Source of the DNA: Bibersteinia trehalosi
GTDB taxonomy: Bacteria; Pseudomonadota; Gammaproteobacteria; Enterobacterales; Pasteurellaceae
DNA: 64,000 nt
Assembly (NCBI RefSeq): GCF_004346205.1
Contig: NZ_SMAM01000008.1
Coordinates: 55,838-119,837, forward strand
Direction: 5' to 3'
Shown piece by piece: positions 39,054-49,227 of the stretch. The notes under the pieces were generated by a model that made no database searches, was not told the DNA's origin, and was given only the letters and a program-made list of their open reading frames with translations. Position numbers and translations under genes: made by a program. Positions within the stretch are counted from its first letter, which is position 1; each line of letters starts with the position of its first letter.

Positions 39054-40352
39054 ATGAAAACCTTAAAAATCAGCCTGCTTTCTGTGGCATGCGCCATTGC
39101 TTTAGGAGCGTGTTCATCTGTCAAGGATAGCGTGAATTCTTATATTAATAGCCAAGCAAATCAGGCACAAAAGAGTGCAAATCAAAAAGCACAGGATGCG
39201 AAAGAAGCACAAAAAAATGCCGAAGAAAAAGCGCGTGAAGCAGAAAATAAATTGGCTGAGTCTGAGAAAAAGTTAGCAGAAGCCAATAGTTCTGAGACAA
39301 ATACAAAAGAAGAATTAAAAAAGGCAGAAGCAGAGAAAGACAATGCTGCTAAAGCGGCGCAAGCTGAAAAAGAGCGTGCAGATAAGTTACAACAAGAGCT
39401 TGATGCCGCGAAAAAGGCTGAACAAGATAAACTTGCGGCATTAGCCGCAGAGGAGCGCCGTGTTGCTGAAAATGTAGCGGCATTACAAGCGGGCTTTGAA
39501 GATCGCGGTACGGAAAATAAAATTATTGCTTACGGTTTTAGACAAACCCCAACAGAATTTAAAATCAGCAATGTAGCAGGTAAGATTTTAACTGTAGAAA
39601 ATGGTGCATTAGCCGATAGCACTTTCCCAACGGCGCATAAAGATCTCAATACCTTACTGATTGATGGTAAGAGCATCCAATTATTTGATAGTGCTGATAT
39701 TCAAGCCAGCTATTCAATGGGTAAAACAACGGTCAAAGAAATTGATGAAGATGACTATCTTGGTCATGTGGTAGGTTTATCAAAAAGTAAATATCATGAT
39801 GACCACACGCAATCTCGCTATGGCTATGTGACTAAAAATGGTAAAACCACTTTGTTTGTACAAGGGCATTTAACACCGGTTCAAAATGCTGAAGAGCCAA
39901 AAATTGCTTCACCATACGATCATGGTAACCATTTTAACCGTGATGGCGCAGCTATTTTAGATGCATTGCCAACCGATAAAGTCTATGCATACCAAGGTTT
40001 AGCATTTTATGGCAAAGAGAACAACTATGTTCAGCTCAATACCGAGGCAATTGCTGATTTTAATGAGAAAAAAGTTAAAGTAGAGCTAAAAGAGGCGGAT
40101 ACGGTAAAACTCACATTAGGCGGCAATATCAAAGAGGGTGGCAATACCTTTGCCGGTCAATATAATGGGGTGCATACTAACGGTGCATTCTACGGTAAAG
40201 CAGGCTTAGATATTGCAGGGACATTCTATGTCGCAGAGGGTGCAGACAAAGACTATAACGGTGTCTTTGGTGCAACTAAACAAGGTTGTGGTATTCTCTC
40301 TTGCTCTGAAGCACCAGCAGGCACTTCATTAGCTGATTTTCAGGTGAAATAG
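39054..40352 (+). CDS. TbpB-like surface lipoprotein B with coiled-coil stalk
   Basis: A 432-residue lipoprotein. Lipobox IALGAC. Residues about 30-150 form an Ala/Lys/Glu-rich heptad coiled coil (KEAQKNAEEKAREAENKLAE and repeats), like a stalk. After it comes a TbpB-type barrel with two related halves: GLAFYGKENNYVQLNTEA, then FAGQYNGVHTNGAFYGKAG and GTFYVAEGADKDYNGVFGA. It resembles lipoprotein A in its last 120 residues, so the two are paralogues. Two Cys near the C-terminus (GCGILSCS). The stalk could hold the barrel away from the surface. Start at 39054, with TTTGGAG upstream. Ligand unknown. Confidence 0.82.
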   Translation: MKTLKISLLSVACAIALGACSSVKDSVNSYINSQANQAQKSANQKAQDAKEAQKNAEEKAREAENKLAESEKKLAEANSSETNTKEELKKAEAEKDNAAKAAQAEKERADKLQQELDAAKKAEQDKLAALAAEERRVAENVAALQAGFEDRGTENKIIAYGFRQTPTEFKISNVAGKILTVENGALADSTFPTAHKDLNTLLIDGKSIQLFDSADIQASYSMGKTTVKEIDEDDYLGHVVGLSKSKYHDDHTQSRYGYVTKNGKTTLFVQGHLTPVQNAEEPKIASPYDHGNHFNRDGAAILDALPTDKVYAYQGLAFYGKENNYVQLNTEAIADFNEKKVKVELKEADTVKLTLGGNIKEGGNTFAGQYNGVHTNGAFYGKAGLDIAGTFYVAEGADKDYNGVFGATKQGCGILSCSEAPAGTSLADFQVK

Positions 40353-40399
40353 TCGTTCTTAGAGTGCGAAGCATTTAAATTAACGGCGAACGATACCTT

Positions 40400-40465
40400 A
40401 CAAGCGGTTAGATTTACTGAAACTTTTGCAAAATTTCGGTAAAATCTGACCGCTTGTTATTTTTT
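40400..40465 (+). terminator. terminator of lipoprotein B from inverted uptake sequences
   Basis: ACAAGCGGTTAGATTT pairs with AAATCTGACCGCTTGT, followed by ATTTTTTT. Each arm is a full uptake motif. It ends shortly before miaA. Confidence 0.88.
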
Positions 40466-40475
40466 TAAGACGATT

Positions 40476-41417
40476 ATGCAAAAAAATCCTGCCATATTTT
40501 TAATGGGTCCGACAGCCTCGGGAAAAACTGATCTTGCCATTGCATTACGCCAGCGATTACCAGTGGAAGTAATTAGCGTTGATTCTGCTTTAATCTATAA
40601 AGGTATGGATATTGGTACGGCAAAGCCAAGTAAAGCAGAGCAAGCACTTGCACCCCATCGCTTAATTGATATTCTCGATCCTTCAGAAAGTTATTCTGTG
40701 ATGAATTTCCGTGAAGACGCACTGCGGGAGATGGCAGACATCACAGCACAGGGTAAAATTCCACTTCTTGTTGGCGGTACAATGCTGTATTACAAAGCCT
40801 TATTAGATGGGCTGTCGCCATTACCCTCTGCTGATCTTGCTATTCGTGCTGAAATTGAGGCCAAAGCTGCACAGATTGGCTGGGCAGGTTTACATGCAGA
40901 ATTACTGAAAATCGACCCAGTTGCAGGCGCGCGGATTAATCCTAATGATAGCCAACGCATTAATCGTGCTTTAGAGGTGTTCTATATTTCGGGTAAAAGC
41001 ATGACTGAGCTCACCGCACAGCAAGGTGAAGCCATTCCTTACCACATTACTCAGTTTGCGATTGCACCGCAAGATCGTGCGGTATTACATCAACGTATTG
41101 AACAGCGTTTTCATAAAATGATGGAACAAGGTTTTGAGCAAGAAGTTCGAGCCTTGTTTGCCCGAGGCGATTTAAATGTGGATTTGCCTTCGATTCGTTG
41201 TGTTGGCTATCGTCAAATGTGGGAATATCTGGAAGGCAAAATCAGTTTGGATGAAGCAATTTTTAAAGGGATTTGTGCGACTCGCCAATTAGCGAAGCGC
41301 CAAATTACTTGGTTGAGAGGTTGGACAAGTGAGCTGGAGTGGCTAGATAGCCTAGACTTTCAAGGTGCTTTATCTAAAATGCTTGAAAAAATGGAGCAAA
41401 AGCTATCCAGTTTGTGA
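40476..41417 (+). CDS. miaA: tRNA dimethylallyltransferase
   Basis: Adds the isopentenyl group to A37 of tRNAs reading UNN codons. It has 313 residues. P-loop [17 protein letters not shown], then [20 protein letters not shown] and the [16 protein letters not shown] region; [14 protein letters not shown] at the C-terminus is typical. First of the conserved miaA-hfq-hflX order. Confidence 0.96.
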   Translation: MQKNPAIFLMGPTASGKTDLAIALRQRLPVEVISVDSALIYKGMDIGTAKPSKAEQALAPHRLIDILDPSESYSVMNFREDALREMADITAQGKIPLLVGGTMLYYKALLDGLSPLPSADLAIRAEIEAKAAQIGWAGLHAELLKIDPVAGARINPNDSQRINRALEVFYISGKSMTELTAQQGEAIPYHITQFAIAPQDRAVLHQRIEQRFHKMMEQGFEQEVRALFARGDLNVDLPSIRCVGYRQMWEYLEGKISLDEAIFKGICATRQLAKRQITWLRGWTSELEWLDSLDFQGALSKMLEKMEQKLSSL

Positions 41418-41473
41418 TAGAATCGGCTCGCCTTTGGCAAAAACCAATTTATAACGACTAGAAGGAATCAAAA

Positions 41474-41761
41474 ATGGCAAAAGGTCAATCTTTACAAGAT
41501 CCATATTTAAACGCACTACGCCGTGAGCGTATCCCTGTGTCTATTTACCTTGTAAACGGGATCAAATTACAAGGTCAAATCGAATCTTTCGACCAATTTG
41601 TAATTTTACTGAAAAATACAGTAAGCCAGATGGTGTATAAGCATGCTATTTCGACCGTGGTGCCAGCACGTTCTATTTCTCATAATAATAGTGGGCATAA
41701 TCATCATTCAGCACCAGCACAAGCTGCGGTACAGCCAGCAGTAACAGAAAGTGCGGAATAA
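41474..41761 (+). CDS. hfq: RNA chaperone Hfq
   Basis: Hexameric Sm-like protein that pairs small RNAs with mRNAs. It has 95 residues. Sm1 and Sm2 motifs: [30 protein letters not shown] and [17 protein letters not shown]. The tail is His- and Ala-rich. GAAGGAAT upstream. Confidence 0.98.
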   Translation: MAKGQSLQDPYLNALRRERIPVSIYLVNGIKLQGQIESFDQFVILLKNTVSQMVYKHAISTVVPARSISHNNSGHNHHSAPAQAAVQPAVTESAE

Positions 41762-41780
41762 GTTTTCTGTGTCAGTAGTG

Positions 41781-43136
41781 ATGAATCAACAAGAACCAAA
41801 TTCAGCGGATGAATTTGGTTCTGTTTTATTGGAGACACCATGGCTTGCTAAAAGCAAAGAGCGAGCGATATTGGTGCATCTTTATTTGGCTCAAAACAAG
41901 GATGTTGAAAATCTGCATGAATTTCAAACTCTTGCTGAAGGTGCAGGCGTTGAAATTGCAACGGTGCTAACAACGTCTCGCTCTGCCCCTCATATTAAAT
42001 ATTACGTGGGACAAGGCAAAGCACAAGAAATTGCCGATGCCGTTAAGTACTTTAACGCGGATGTTGTTCTGGTTAATCACCAATTGAGTCCTGCTCAAAC
42101 GCGTAATTTGCAAACGCTATGTGATTGTCGGGTTGTCGATCGCACAGGCTTAATTTTAGATATTTTTGCCCAACGGGCTCGTTCTTTTGAAGGGAAATTG
42201 CAAGTTGAACTTGCACAGCTTCGCCATCTCTCGACTCGCCTAGTTCGCCGTTTAGGCAATCAAGATCAACAAAAAGGTGGTGCAGTTGGTTTACGTGGAC
42301 CGGGCGAAACTCAGCTTGAAACTGACCGTCGCTTGATTAAAGTCAGAATCCAGCAGTTGCAAAATCGCTTACAGAAAGTGGCAAAACAGCGAGATCAAAA
42401 CCGCAAAACTCGTCAAAAAGCAGATATTCCCACGGTATCTCTGGTAGGCTATACCAACGCGGGGAAGTCCACGCTCTTTAATGCGATTACTCATGCAGGT
42501 GTTTATGCAGCTGATCAATTATTTGCGACACTTGATCCCACTTTACGCCGCATTCAAATTCAAGATGTCGGCACAGCAATTCTCGCTGATACGGTTGGTT
42601 TTATCCGTTTTTTACCGCACGACTTGGTCTCTGCGTTTAAATCAACTTTGCAAGAAACGACAGAGGCAACCTTGCTATTGCATGTGATTGATGGGGCTGA
42701 TGAACGGCGTGAGGAAAATATCGATGCGGTCAATGCGGTGCTAGATGAAATTAATGCATTAGAAATTCCAAGCCTATTGGTTTACAACAAGGTTGATAAA
42801 CTGGAGGAGGTGTTACCTCATATTGAATATGCTGACGATGGCACGCCTATTGCCGTTTATCTTTCCGCACAGAGTGGGCAAGGGATTGATTTGCTCTTTC
42901 AAGCAATGCAAGCGCGCTTAAAATCTGAATTAGTGCGAGAAAAACTTTTATTGCCACCGACAAGCGGTCAAATTTATGCTGAATTTTACCAACGGAACTG
43001 TATTCTTAACGAATATTTCAACGAATTTGGCGACCGTTTGCTTGAGATTGAGGTAGATAAAGTACAGTGGCAAAAGTGGCTAAAACAGTATCCCGAATTA
43101 TTGGAACTTGTTGCTTTAGCAGAATGGGGCGAATAA
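41781..43136 (+). CDS. hflX: ribosome-associated GTPase HflX
   Basis: GTPase that splits or rescues stalled ribosomes under stress. It has 451 residues from the chosen start. N-terminal HflX domain with [21 protein letters not shown] and [16 protein letters not shown] domain with [13 protein letters not shown] (G1), [14 protein letters not shown] (G3) and VYNKVDKLE (G4). A start 30 bases upstream is in frame but overlaps hfq and is not family-like. Third gene of miaA-hfq-hflX. Confidence 0.95.
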   Translation: MNQQEPNSADEFGSVLLETPWLAKSKERAILVHLYLAQNKDVENLHEFQTLAEGAGVEIATVLTTSRSAPHIKYYVGQGKAQEIADAVKYFNADVVLVNHQLSPAQTRNLQTLCDCRVVDRTGLILDIFAQRARSFEGKLQVELAQLRHLSTRLVRRLGNQDQQKGGAVGLRGPGETQLETDRRLIKVRIQQLQNRLQKVAKQRDQNRKTRQKADIPTVSLVGYTNAGKSTLFNAITHAGVYAADQLFATLDPTLRRIQIQDVGTAILADTVGFIRFLPHDLVSAFKSTLQETTEATLLLHVIDGADERREENIDAVNAVLDEINALEIPSLLVYNKVDKLEEVLPHIEYADDGTPIAVYLSAQSGQGIDLLFQAMQARLKSELVREKLLLPPTSGQIYAEFYQRNCILNEYFNEFGDRLLEIEVDKVQWQKWLKQYPELLELVALAEWGE

Positions 43137-43142
43137 CTCGCC

Positions 43143-43559
43143 CTATCTATGCTGACTGAGCCAATGACGAATATGGTCGTAGCACCAATGAAATATCAAT
43201 GTGTAAAACATGACAAAGAGCGTCATGGAAATATCCATCACAAACGCTTCCCACCAACTCACGTGTAGGATAAATGCCACTAATGGCAAGGTAAAAATCA
43301 ATAATCCCAGTTCAAAACTGATTGTGTGCAAGGTGCGAACCGCCCAACTTCTATGAACTCTTTCGCCTTGAAACAGCTTATCAAACACAACATTAAAAAA
43401 GAGATTCCAAATCAGGGCGATAACAGAAATTAACACGATAGTGAGCGTGAGTTCGCCTGTATTATGAGCGGTTGCTAAACGCATTAACACGACGGTAAAA
43501 AAGACAGCCCCCGCTTCAAATAGCAGGGCTTGAAAAATACGTTCAAGATTTGACATCAT
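43143..43559 (-). CDS. PACE-family membrane protein (putative biocide/polyamine efflux)
   Basis: A 138-residue protein with four membrane spans in two tandem pairs. FEAGAVFFTVVLMRLA and SFELGLLIFTLPLVAF are the two BTP halves, each with the conserved Glu, as in AceI-type proton-driven exporters. Substrates in the family include chlorhexidine and short diamines; the dat/ddc genes in this genome make a diamine, but no link is shown. It lies 2 bp after ydiJ and may be co-transcribed. Confidence 0.8.
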   Translation of the reverse strand: MMSNLERIFQALLFEAGAVFFTVVLMRLATAHNTGELTLTIVLISVIALIWNLFFNVVFDKLFQGERVHRSWAVRTLHTISFELGLLIFTLPLVAFILHVSWWEAFVMDISMTLFVMFYTLIFHWCYDHIRHWLSQHR

Positions 43560-43561
43560 AT

Positions 43562-46500
43562 TTACCTAATACTTTGCAACAACGCCTGCACAGGGTGTTT
43601 CAGCACTTTATGTTCAAAACGTTTTACCTGCGAACGGCAAGAATAACCTGTGGCTAAACAGCGTGCTAAATCTTTGCCCGCTAATTTTTTCTGCCACGAT
43701 TGGGCGTAAATCGCTTTGGACATTGCAAGATGTTTGATTTCGTGTCCGAATGTGCCTGCCATTCCACAGCAGCCGATATTTTCCACGTTCAACGTTTCGC
43801 CAAAGTGATCAAAAATTTGTTGCCACTGTTTCATTGAATTAGGCAATGAGGTACTTTCGGTGCAGTGGGCGAATAAATGCCACGGCAAGCGGTCGGATTT
43901 TTGTGCTTTTTTACCAAATTGATCTAATTTTGAAATTAACCATTCGTGGGCGAGTAGCACTTCAAAGCCACCGTGATTTTCTTTCAGCACATCTTGGTAT
44001 TCTTGGCGGTAAATTAAGGTTAATGCAGGATCAACGCCCACCATTGGAATACCGAGTTTTGCCACTCGGTTAAGCATTTCCGCCTGATTTTGGGCGGTTT
44101 TGGCAAATTGGCGTAAAAAGCCTTTGACGTGTTGGGCTTTGCCACTTGGATTAAAGGGCAACACCATCGCTTTAAAGCCGAGTTTTTCGGCAAGGCGAAC
44201 AAAATCGGCAACCACATTGGCATCGTAGAATGAGGTGAAGGGATCTTGTACCACGATGATGCCATTTTCTGGCGAAATCTGACCGCTTGCTGATCTATTT
44301 TCCAGCGCTTCCAGTGTCGGTTGCTTGCCAATTTGTGCCTGTAATGTTGGCACAGAAAGTTGGGGCAAATAGGTCATTCCCACCGTTTTTTCTAGTGCTT
44401 TTGCCACAAGATGATTGCCACTGAAAAAGTTAAACAGTTTCGGGGCTTTTGCCATCATTGGTGCAACAAATTCTAAATTGGCGACTAGATGATCTTTAAC
44501 GGGGCGCAAATAACGGCTGTGATAAAGCTGATTAAATTGCGAGCGAAAAGTTGGCACATCAATTTTAATCGGGCATTGGCTGGCACAGGCTTTACACGCT
44601 AAGCAGGTATCCATTGCGGCTTTGACTTCGTGGGAAAAATCGTACTCTTTCTCTTTTTTCCACTGATTGCGGATTTTAGCAACAAGATCGGAGAGTTTTG
44701 GCTCTTTTTGCAACAATTCCGCAGGGTTGATATTTTGCTCGGCAAGCAATCGCAACCATTCACGGGTAATGCCTGCTCGTCCTTTTGGCGAGAATAGGCG
44801 ATTGCCCGAGACTTTCATTGACGGACACATTGCACTGTCCACATCAAAATTAAAGCACAATCCGTTGCCATTACAGTTCATCGCCCCTTTAAATTCTTCT
44901 CGTACTTGGATTGGAATTTGGCGGTCAAAGTCCGCACGCATTGGCGACAGCACAGGGTAGAGTTCCGCATCGCTTGCTAATGGCGTGCAGATTTTGCCGG
45001 GGTTTAGACGGTTTTGCGGATCGAACAAGGTTTTGATATAGCGAAGTTCTTTCCACAAGGTTTCGCCAAAGAATTTTTCGCCATAAGCCGAACGCATACC
45101 TTTGCCGTGTTCGCCCCAAATTAAACCGCCATATTGTTTCGTGAGTTCAACCACTTGGTCGGAAATCTGCTTAAATTTTTCCACCTGCGAACGCTCGGTT
45201 AAATCTAACGCTGGACGAACGTGCAACACGCCTGCGTCCACGTGCCCAAACATACCGTATTCCAAGCCGTGATCGTCTAATAATTTACGGAAATCCAAAA
45301 TATAGTCGGCTAAATTTTCAGGGGGGACACAGGTATCTTCCACAAAGGCAATCGGCTTTGCCCACCTTTTGGCATTGCCGAGTAAACCGACCGCTTTTTT
45401 CCGCATTGCGTAAATTTTCTCAATTTCGCCGACATCGTGGGTGAGCTGATAACCAATAATCCCACCTTCATTCGTAGCAATTTTACGATCTAACTCGGCA
45501 CATAAAGCGGTCACTTTTTGCTGATTTTCTGCAAAATCGTTGGAGGCAAATTCCACAATGTTAATGCCTAAAATCGGATTGTTTGGATCCTCACGCAACA
45601 GATCAGAAACCGAATGCCACACAATATCCTGCTTGGCGAGATTGAGTACTTTGGAATCCACCGTTTCCACCGACAAGGCTTGGGCTTGTAACATAAAAGG
45701 GGCAGCACGTAAGGCGGAGTCAAAGGAATTAAATTTCACATTGATTAGTGTGCGATGTTGCGGAATCGGCAAAAGATTGAGTTTCGCTTCGCAAATAAAG
45801 GCAAGTGAGCCTTCTGAACCCGTTAAAATTCGGCTGAGATTAAATTCACTTTCGTCATCGTTAAACACGTTTTTGAGATCGTAGCCAGTGAGAAAGCGGT
45901 TGAGTTGGGGTAATTCATTGAGTATGGTTGGGCGTAACTCACGGCAACGCTTGAAAATTTCATTGTGTAGATGTTTGCCGTGGGCGGATAAATTGAGTTG
46001 ATCTAAGTTTGCAGAAAAATCGTCAGATTTCACCGCTTGCGTTTCCAAAATTTCGCCATTCATTAGCACCGCTTTAATGCCAAGAATATGGTCAGAAGTC
46101 TTGCCATATTGCAACGATCCTTGCCCTGATGCGTCAGTGTTAATCATTCCGCCCAGTGTGGCACGGTTGCTGGTGGAAAGCTCAGGCGAGAAAAATAAGC
46201 CGTGCAGTTTTAAAAAGCGGTTAAGTTGATCTTTGACCACCCCTGCTTGTACTCGTACCCAACGCTCTTCTACATTCAGTTCCAAAATTTGCGTCATATG
46301 CCGAGAGAGATCCACAATAATATTGTGATTCAGCGATTGCCCATTTGTGCCCGTACCGCCCCCACGAGGGGTAAAAGTCAGCGATTTAAATTCATCACGA
46401 TTGGCAAGTTTCGTGATAATCACCACATCGGCAACGCTTTTCGGAAATAGAATAGCCTGTGGTAAAGCTTGATAAACACTGTTATCGGTAGCAAGCGAAA

Positions 46501-46615
46501 GACGCTCGGCATAACTATCAGCAATATCGCCTGCGAAATGTTGGTGTTTGAGTTCGGCGAGAAATTGCTGAACTTCAGGGGAAATTTGTGGAATATGGGT
46601 AAGATGAGGGATCAT
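43562..46615 (-). CDS. ydiJ: FAD/Fe-S dehydrogenase YdiJ (D-2-hydroxyglutarate dehydrogenase type)
   Basis: A 1017-residue fusion. FAD-binding domain about 40-260 (TPRGGGTGTNGQSL, GMINTDASGQGSLQYGKTSDH); FAD-oxidase C-terminal part to about 550; then Fe-S domain with CLACKACASQCPIKID (about 660) and CCGMAGTFGHE near the end. E. coli YdiJ (1018 residues) oxidises D-2-hydroxyglutarate; D-lactate is another possible substrate. No membrane span. Confidence 0.9.
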   Translation of the reverse strand: MIPHLTHIPQISPEVQQFLAELKHQHFAGDIADSYAERLSLATDNSVYQALPQAILFPKSVADVVIITKLANRDEFKSLTFTPRGGGTGTNGQSLNHNIIVDLSRHMTQILELNVEERWVRVQAGVVKDQLNRFLKLHGLFFSPELSTSNRATLGGMINTDASGQGSLQYGKTSDHILGIKAVLMNGEILETQAVKSDDFSANLDQLNLSAHGKHLHNEIFKRCRELRPTILNELPQLNRFLTGYDLKNVFNDDESEFNLSRILTGSEGSLAFICEAKLNLLPIPQHRTLINVKFNSFDSALRAAPFMLQAQALSVETVDSKVLNLAKQDIVWHSVSDLLREDPNNPILGINIVEFASNDFAENQQKVTALCAELDRKIATNEGGIIGYQLTHDVGEIEKIYAMRKKAVGLLGNAKRWAKPIAFVEDTCVPPENLADYILDFRKLLDDHGLEYGMFGHVDAGVLHVRPALDLTERSQVEKFKQISDQVVELTKQYGGLIWGEHGKGMRSAYGEKFFGETLWKELRYIKTLFDPQNRLNPGKICTPLASDAELYPVLSPMRADFDRQIPIQVREEFKGAMNCNGNGLCFNFDVDSAMCPSMKVSGNRLFSPKGRAGITREWLRLLAEQNINPAELLQKEPKLSDLVAKIRNQWKKEKEYDFSHEVKAAMDTCLACKACASQCPIKIDVPTFRSQFNQLYHSRYLRPVKDHLVANLEFVAPMMAKAPKLFNFFSGNHLVAKALEKTVGMTYLPQLSVPTLQAQIGKQPTLEALENRSASGQISPENGIIVVQDPFTSFYDANVVADFVRLAEKLGFKAMVLPFNPSGKAQHVKGFLRQFAKTAQNQAEMLNRVAKLGIPMVGVDPALTLIYRQEYQDVLKENHGGFEVLLAHEWLISKLDQFGKKAQKSDRLPWHLFAHCTESTSLPNSMKQWQQIFDHFGETLNVENIGCCGMAGTFGHEIKHLAMSKAIYAQSWQKKLAGKDLARCLATGYSCRSQVKRFEHKVLKHPVQALLQSIR

Positions 46616-46828
46616 TTTGTTTACTGCACTAAAAAGGAAATGAGTGTGATATTAGCAAGAAATTGGGGGGCTTTTAAGCGTTTAATTGATTAAAAAATAG
46701 TAAAAAATAGGAAAAGTTCATTTTCTTTTTTTATTTTTTTGCTAGAATGCACCAAAATTTATACAGACTGACGTAGTTGTTAGCTGTGTTTTAATTCTAT
46801 TTTTTATCAAAGTAAGAGGAACTCTTAA

Positions 46829-47923
46829 ATGAAAAAATCATTAGTTGCATTAGCAGTTGCTGGTTTTGCTGTTGCTTCAGCAAACGCTGCTCCAGAAGCT
46901 AATTCTTTCTATGTGGGTGCTAAAGCTGGTTGGGCAACTTTCCACAACGATGTAAACCAATTCAATTCTAAATATGCTTTAGATGAACGTTATGCTGGTG
47001 GTCCAACAGCTTACGGTATCAACCGTAACTCTGTAACTTACGGTGTATTTGGTGGTTACCAAATCATTGATAACTTAGCAGTTGAGCTAGGTTACGACTA
47101 CTTCGGTCGCGTTCGTGGTAACGTACAAGTTGATGAGCAAGATAGCAAAGCTGTTAAACACACTGCTCACGGTACTCACTTAAGCTTAAAACCAAGCTAT
47201 GAAGTTGTTTCTGGCTTAGATGTTTACGGTAAAGTAGGTGCAGCATTAGTTCGTAATGACTACAAAAACTATGTAGATCAAGAAAAATCTCACAACTTAA
47301 AAACTTCTTTATTATTAGGTGCTGGTCTTGAGTATGCAATTACTCCAGCATTAGCTGCTCGTCTTGAATACCAATGGTTAAGCAATGTTGGTAACTTCAA
47401 CAAAGCAGAATCTAAAGAAAACCGTTTACGTAATGTAACTTACCGTCCAGATATCCACTCTGTATCTGCGGGCTTAGTATATCGTTTCGGCCAAGGTGCA
47501 GCTCCAGTAGCAGCTCCTGAAATCGTTTCTAAAAACTTCGCATTCAGCTCTGATGTTTTATTCGATTTTGGTAAAGCAAACTTAAAACCAGCTGCAGCAG
47601 CATCTTTAGATGCAGCACACGCTGAAATCCAAAACTTAGGTTTAGCAGCTCCAGCTATCCAAGTAAATGGTTATACAGACCGTATTGGTAAAGATGCACC
47701 AAACTTAGCATTATCACAACGTCGTGCAGAATCTGTAGCGAACTACATGGTATCTAAAGGTGTAGCACCAGAATCTATCACTGCAGTAGGTTACGGTAAA
47801 GCAAACCCAGTAACTGGCAACACTTGTGATGCAGTGAAAGGTCGTAAAGCATTAATCGCTTGCTTAGCACCGGATCGTCGTGTTGAATTACAAGTTCAAG
47901 GTTCTAAAGAAGTTGCAATGTAA
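46829..47923 (+). CDS. ompA: outer-membrane protein OmpA, copy 1
   Basis: Major outer-membrane porin-like protein of 364 residues. Signal peptide ending SANAAPEA; eight-stranded N-terminal barrel about 22-215; a Pro/Ala hinge (GQGAAPVAAPEI); OmpA-C peptidoglycan-binding domain with FDFGKANLKPAA and NLALSQRRAESVANYMVSKG; C-terminal Cys pair. A -10 TAGAAT (46743-46748) and AAGAGGAA upstream. Its 3' third is nearly identical to copy 2. Confidence 0.96.
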   Translation: MKKSLVALAVAGFAVASANAAPEANSFYVGAKAGWATFHNDVNQFNSKYALDERYAGGPTAYGINRNSVTYGVFGGYQIIDNLAVELGYDYFGRVRGNVQVDEQDSKAVKHTAHGTHLSLKPSYEVVSGLDVYGKVGAALVRNDYKNYVDQEKSHNLKTSLLLGAGLEYAITPALAARLEYQWLSNVGNFNKAESKENRLRNVTYRPDIHSVSAGLVYRFGQGAAPVAAPEIVSKNFAFSSDVLFDFGKANLKPAAAASLDAAHAEIQNLGLAAPAIQVNGYTDRIGKDAPNLALSQRRAESVANYMVSKGVAPESITAVGYGKANPVTGNTCDAVKGRKALIACLAPDRRVELQVQGSKEVAM

Positions 47924-47953
47924 TTTCGGTTAGAAGCGTAAATTTATTTAAAG

Positions 47954-47980
47954 AACGCCCATTTTTTGGGCGTTTTTTGT
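47954..47980 (+). terminator. terminator of ompA copy 1
   Basis: AACGCCCA and TGGGCGTT around TTTTT, followed by more T. It separates the two ompA genes, so copy 2 has its own promoter in the next 140 bp. Confidence 0.9.
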
Positions 47981-48123
47981 AAATTTTATTTTAAGCAAAG
48001 CAAATTATTGCTATAATCAGACAGTCTTTATGACTTCTCTTTAAGTATTAGTTAGAGAGATGGTTGCACCATATAAAATAATGGTGTTGTTTATTTTCGA
48101 TGACGTAAATAGAGGATCATCAA

Positions 48124-49206
48124 ATGAAAAAATCATTAGTTGCATTAGCAGTAGCTGGCTTTGCTGTTGCTTCAGCAAATGCTGCTCCAGAAGCTAACTC
48201 TGTATATGTTGGTGCTAAAGCTGGTTGGGCTTCATTCCATGACGGTATCAGCCAAATCGACCACAAAAACGGTGGTAAATACGGTATCAATAAAAATTCT
48301 GTAACTTACGGTGCATTTGTTGGTTATCAAATTATTGATAACTTAGCAGCTGAAGTAGGTTATGAATACTTTGGTCGTGTTCGTGGTTTAGAGCAAACCA
48401 AAGCAGGCGGTTCTAAGAAAACTTTCCGTCACTCTGCGCACGGTACTACTATCGCATTAAAAGGTAACTACGAAGTTATCAGCGGTTTAGATACTTATGC
48501 AAAAGCTGGTATCGCTTTAGTAAATAACAGCTACAAAACTGTGAATGTAGATACTAAAGTGCCAACCAAAACTTCACGTTTCCAAAGCTCTTTAATCTTA
48601 GGTGCTGGTGTTGAGTATGCAATTACTCCATCTTTAGGTGCACGTATTGAGTATCAATGGTTAAATAACGCAGGTAAAGCAAGCTACGCGACTCTTCGTC
48701 GTATGGGCGTTGAAGGTTCTGATTATCGTCCAGACATCAGCTCTGTATCTGCAGGTTTAACTTACCGCTTTGGTCAAGGCGCTGCGCCAGTTGCTGAGCC
48801 AGAAATCGTAACTAAAAACTTTGCATTCAGCTCTGATGTGTTATTCGATTTCGGTAAAGCGAACTTAAAATCAGCTGCAAAACAATCTTTAGATGCAGCA
48901 CACGCTGAAATCCAAAACTTAGGTTTAGCAACTCCGGCTATCCAAGTAAATGGTTATACAGACCGCATTGGTAAAGATGCACCAAACTTAGCATTATCAC
49001 AACGTCGTGCAGAATCTGTAGCGAACTACATGGTATCTAAAGGTGTAGCACCAGAATCTATCACAGCGGTAGGTTACGGTAAAGCAAACCCAGTAACTGG
49101 CAACACTTGTGATGCAGTGAAAGGTCGTAAAGCATTAATCGCTTGCTTAGCACCGGATCGTCGTGTTGAATTACAAGTTCAAGGTTCTAAAGAAGTTTCT
49201 ATGTAA
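48124..49206 (+). CDS. ompA2: outer-membrane protein OmpA, copy 2
   Basis: A 360-residue OmpA paralogue. The signal peptide and the first strands match copy 1 (VYVGAKAGWASFHD), the loops differ (DYRPDISSVSAG stays conserved), and the hinge and peptidoglycan-binding domain are almost identical to copy 1. Both are probably surface-exposed through their barrels. AGAGGATC upstream. H. ducreyi has a similar tandem pair. Confidence 0.95.
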   Translation: MKKSLVALAVAGFAVASANAAPEANSVYVGAKAGWASFHDGISQIDHKNGGKYGINKNSVTYGAFVGYQIIDNLAAEVGYEYFGRVRGLEQTKAGGSKKTFRHSAHGTTIALKGNYEVISGLDTYAKAGIALVNNSYKTVNVDTKVPTKTSRFQSSLILGAGVEYAITPSLGARIEYQWLNNAGKASYATLRRMGVEGSDYRPDISSVSAGLTYRFGQGAAPVAEPEIVTKNFAFSSDVLFDFGKANLKSAAKQSLDAAHAEIQNLGLATPAIQVNGYTDRIGKDAPNLALSQRRAESVANYMVSKGVAPESITAVGYGKANPVTGNTCDAVKGRKALIACLAPDRRVELQVQGSKEVSM

Positions 49207-49227
49207 TACATCTTTGAGCTAAGCTTG

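Noticed and set aside
43143..43559. Link between the PACE exporter and diaminopropane from dat/ddc
   Set aside because: Attractive because PACE proteins can move diamines, but there is no operon, shared site or proximity to support it.
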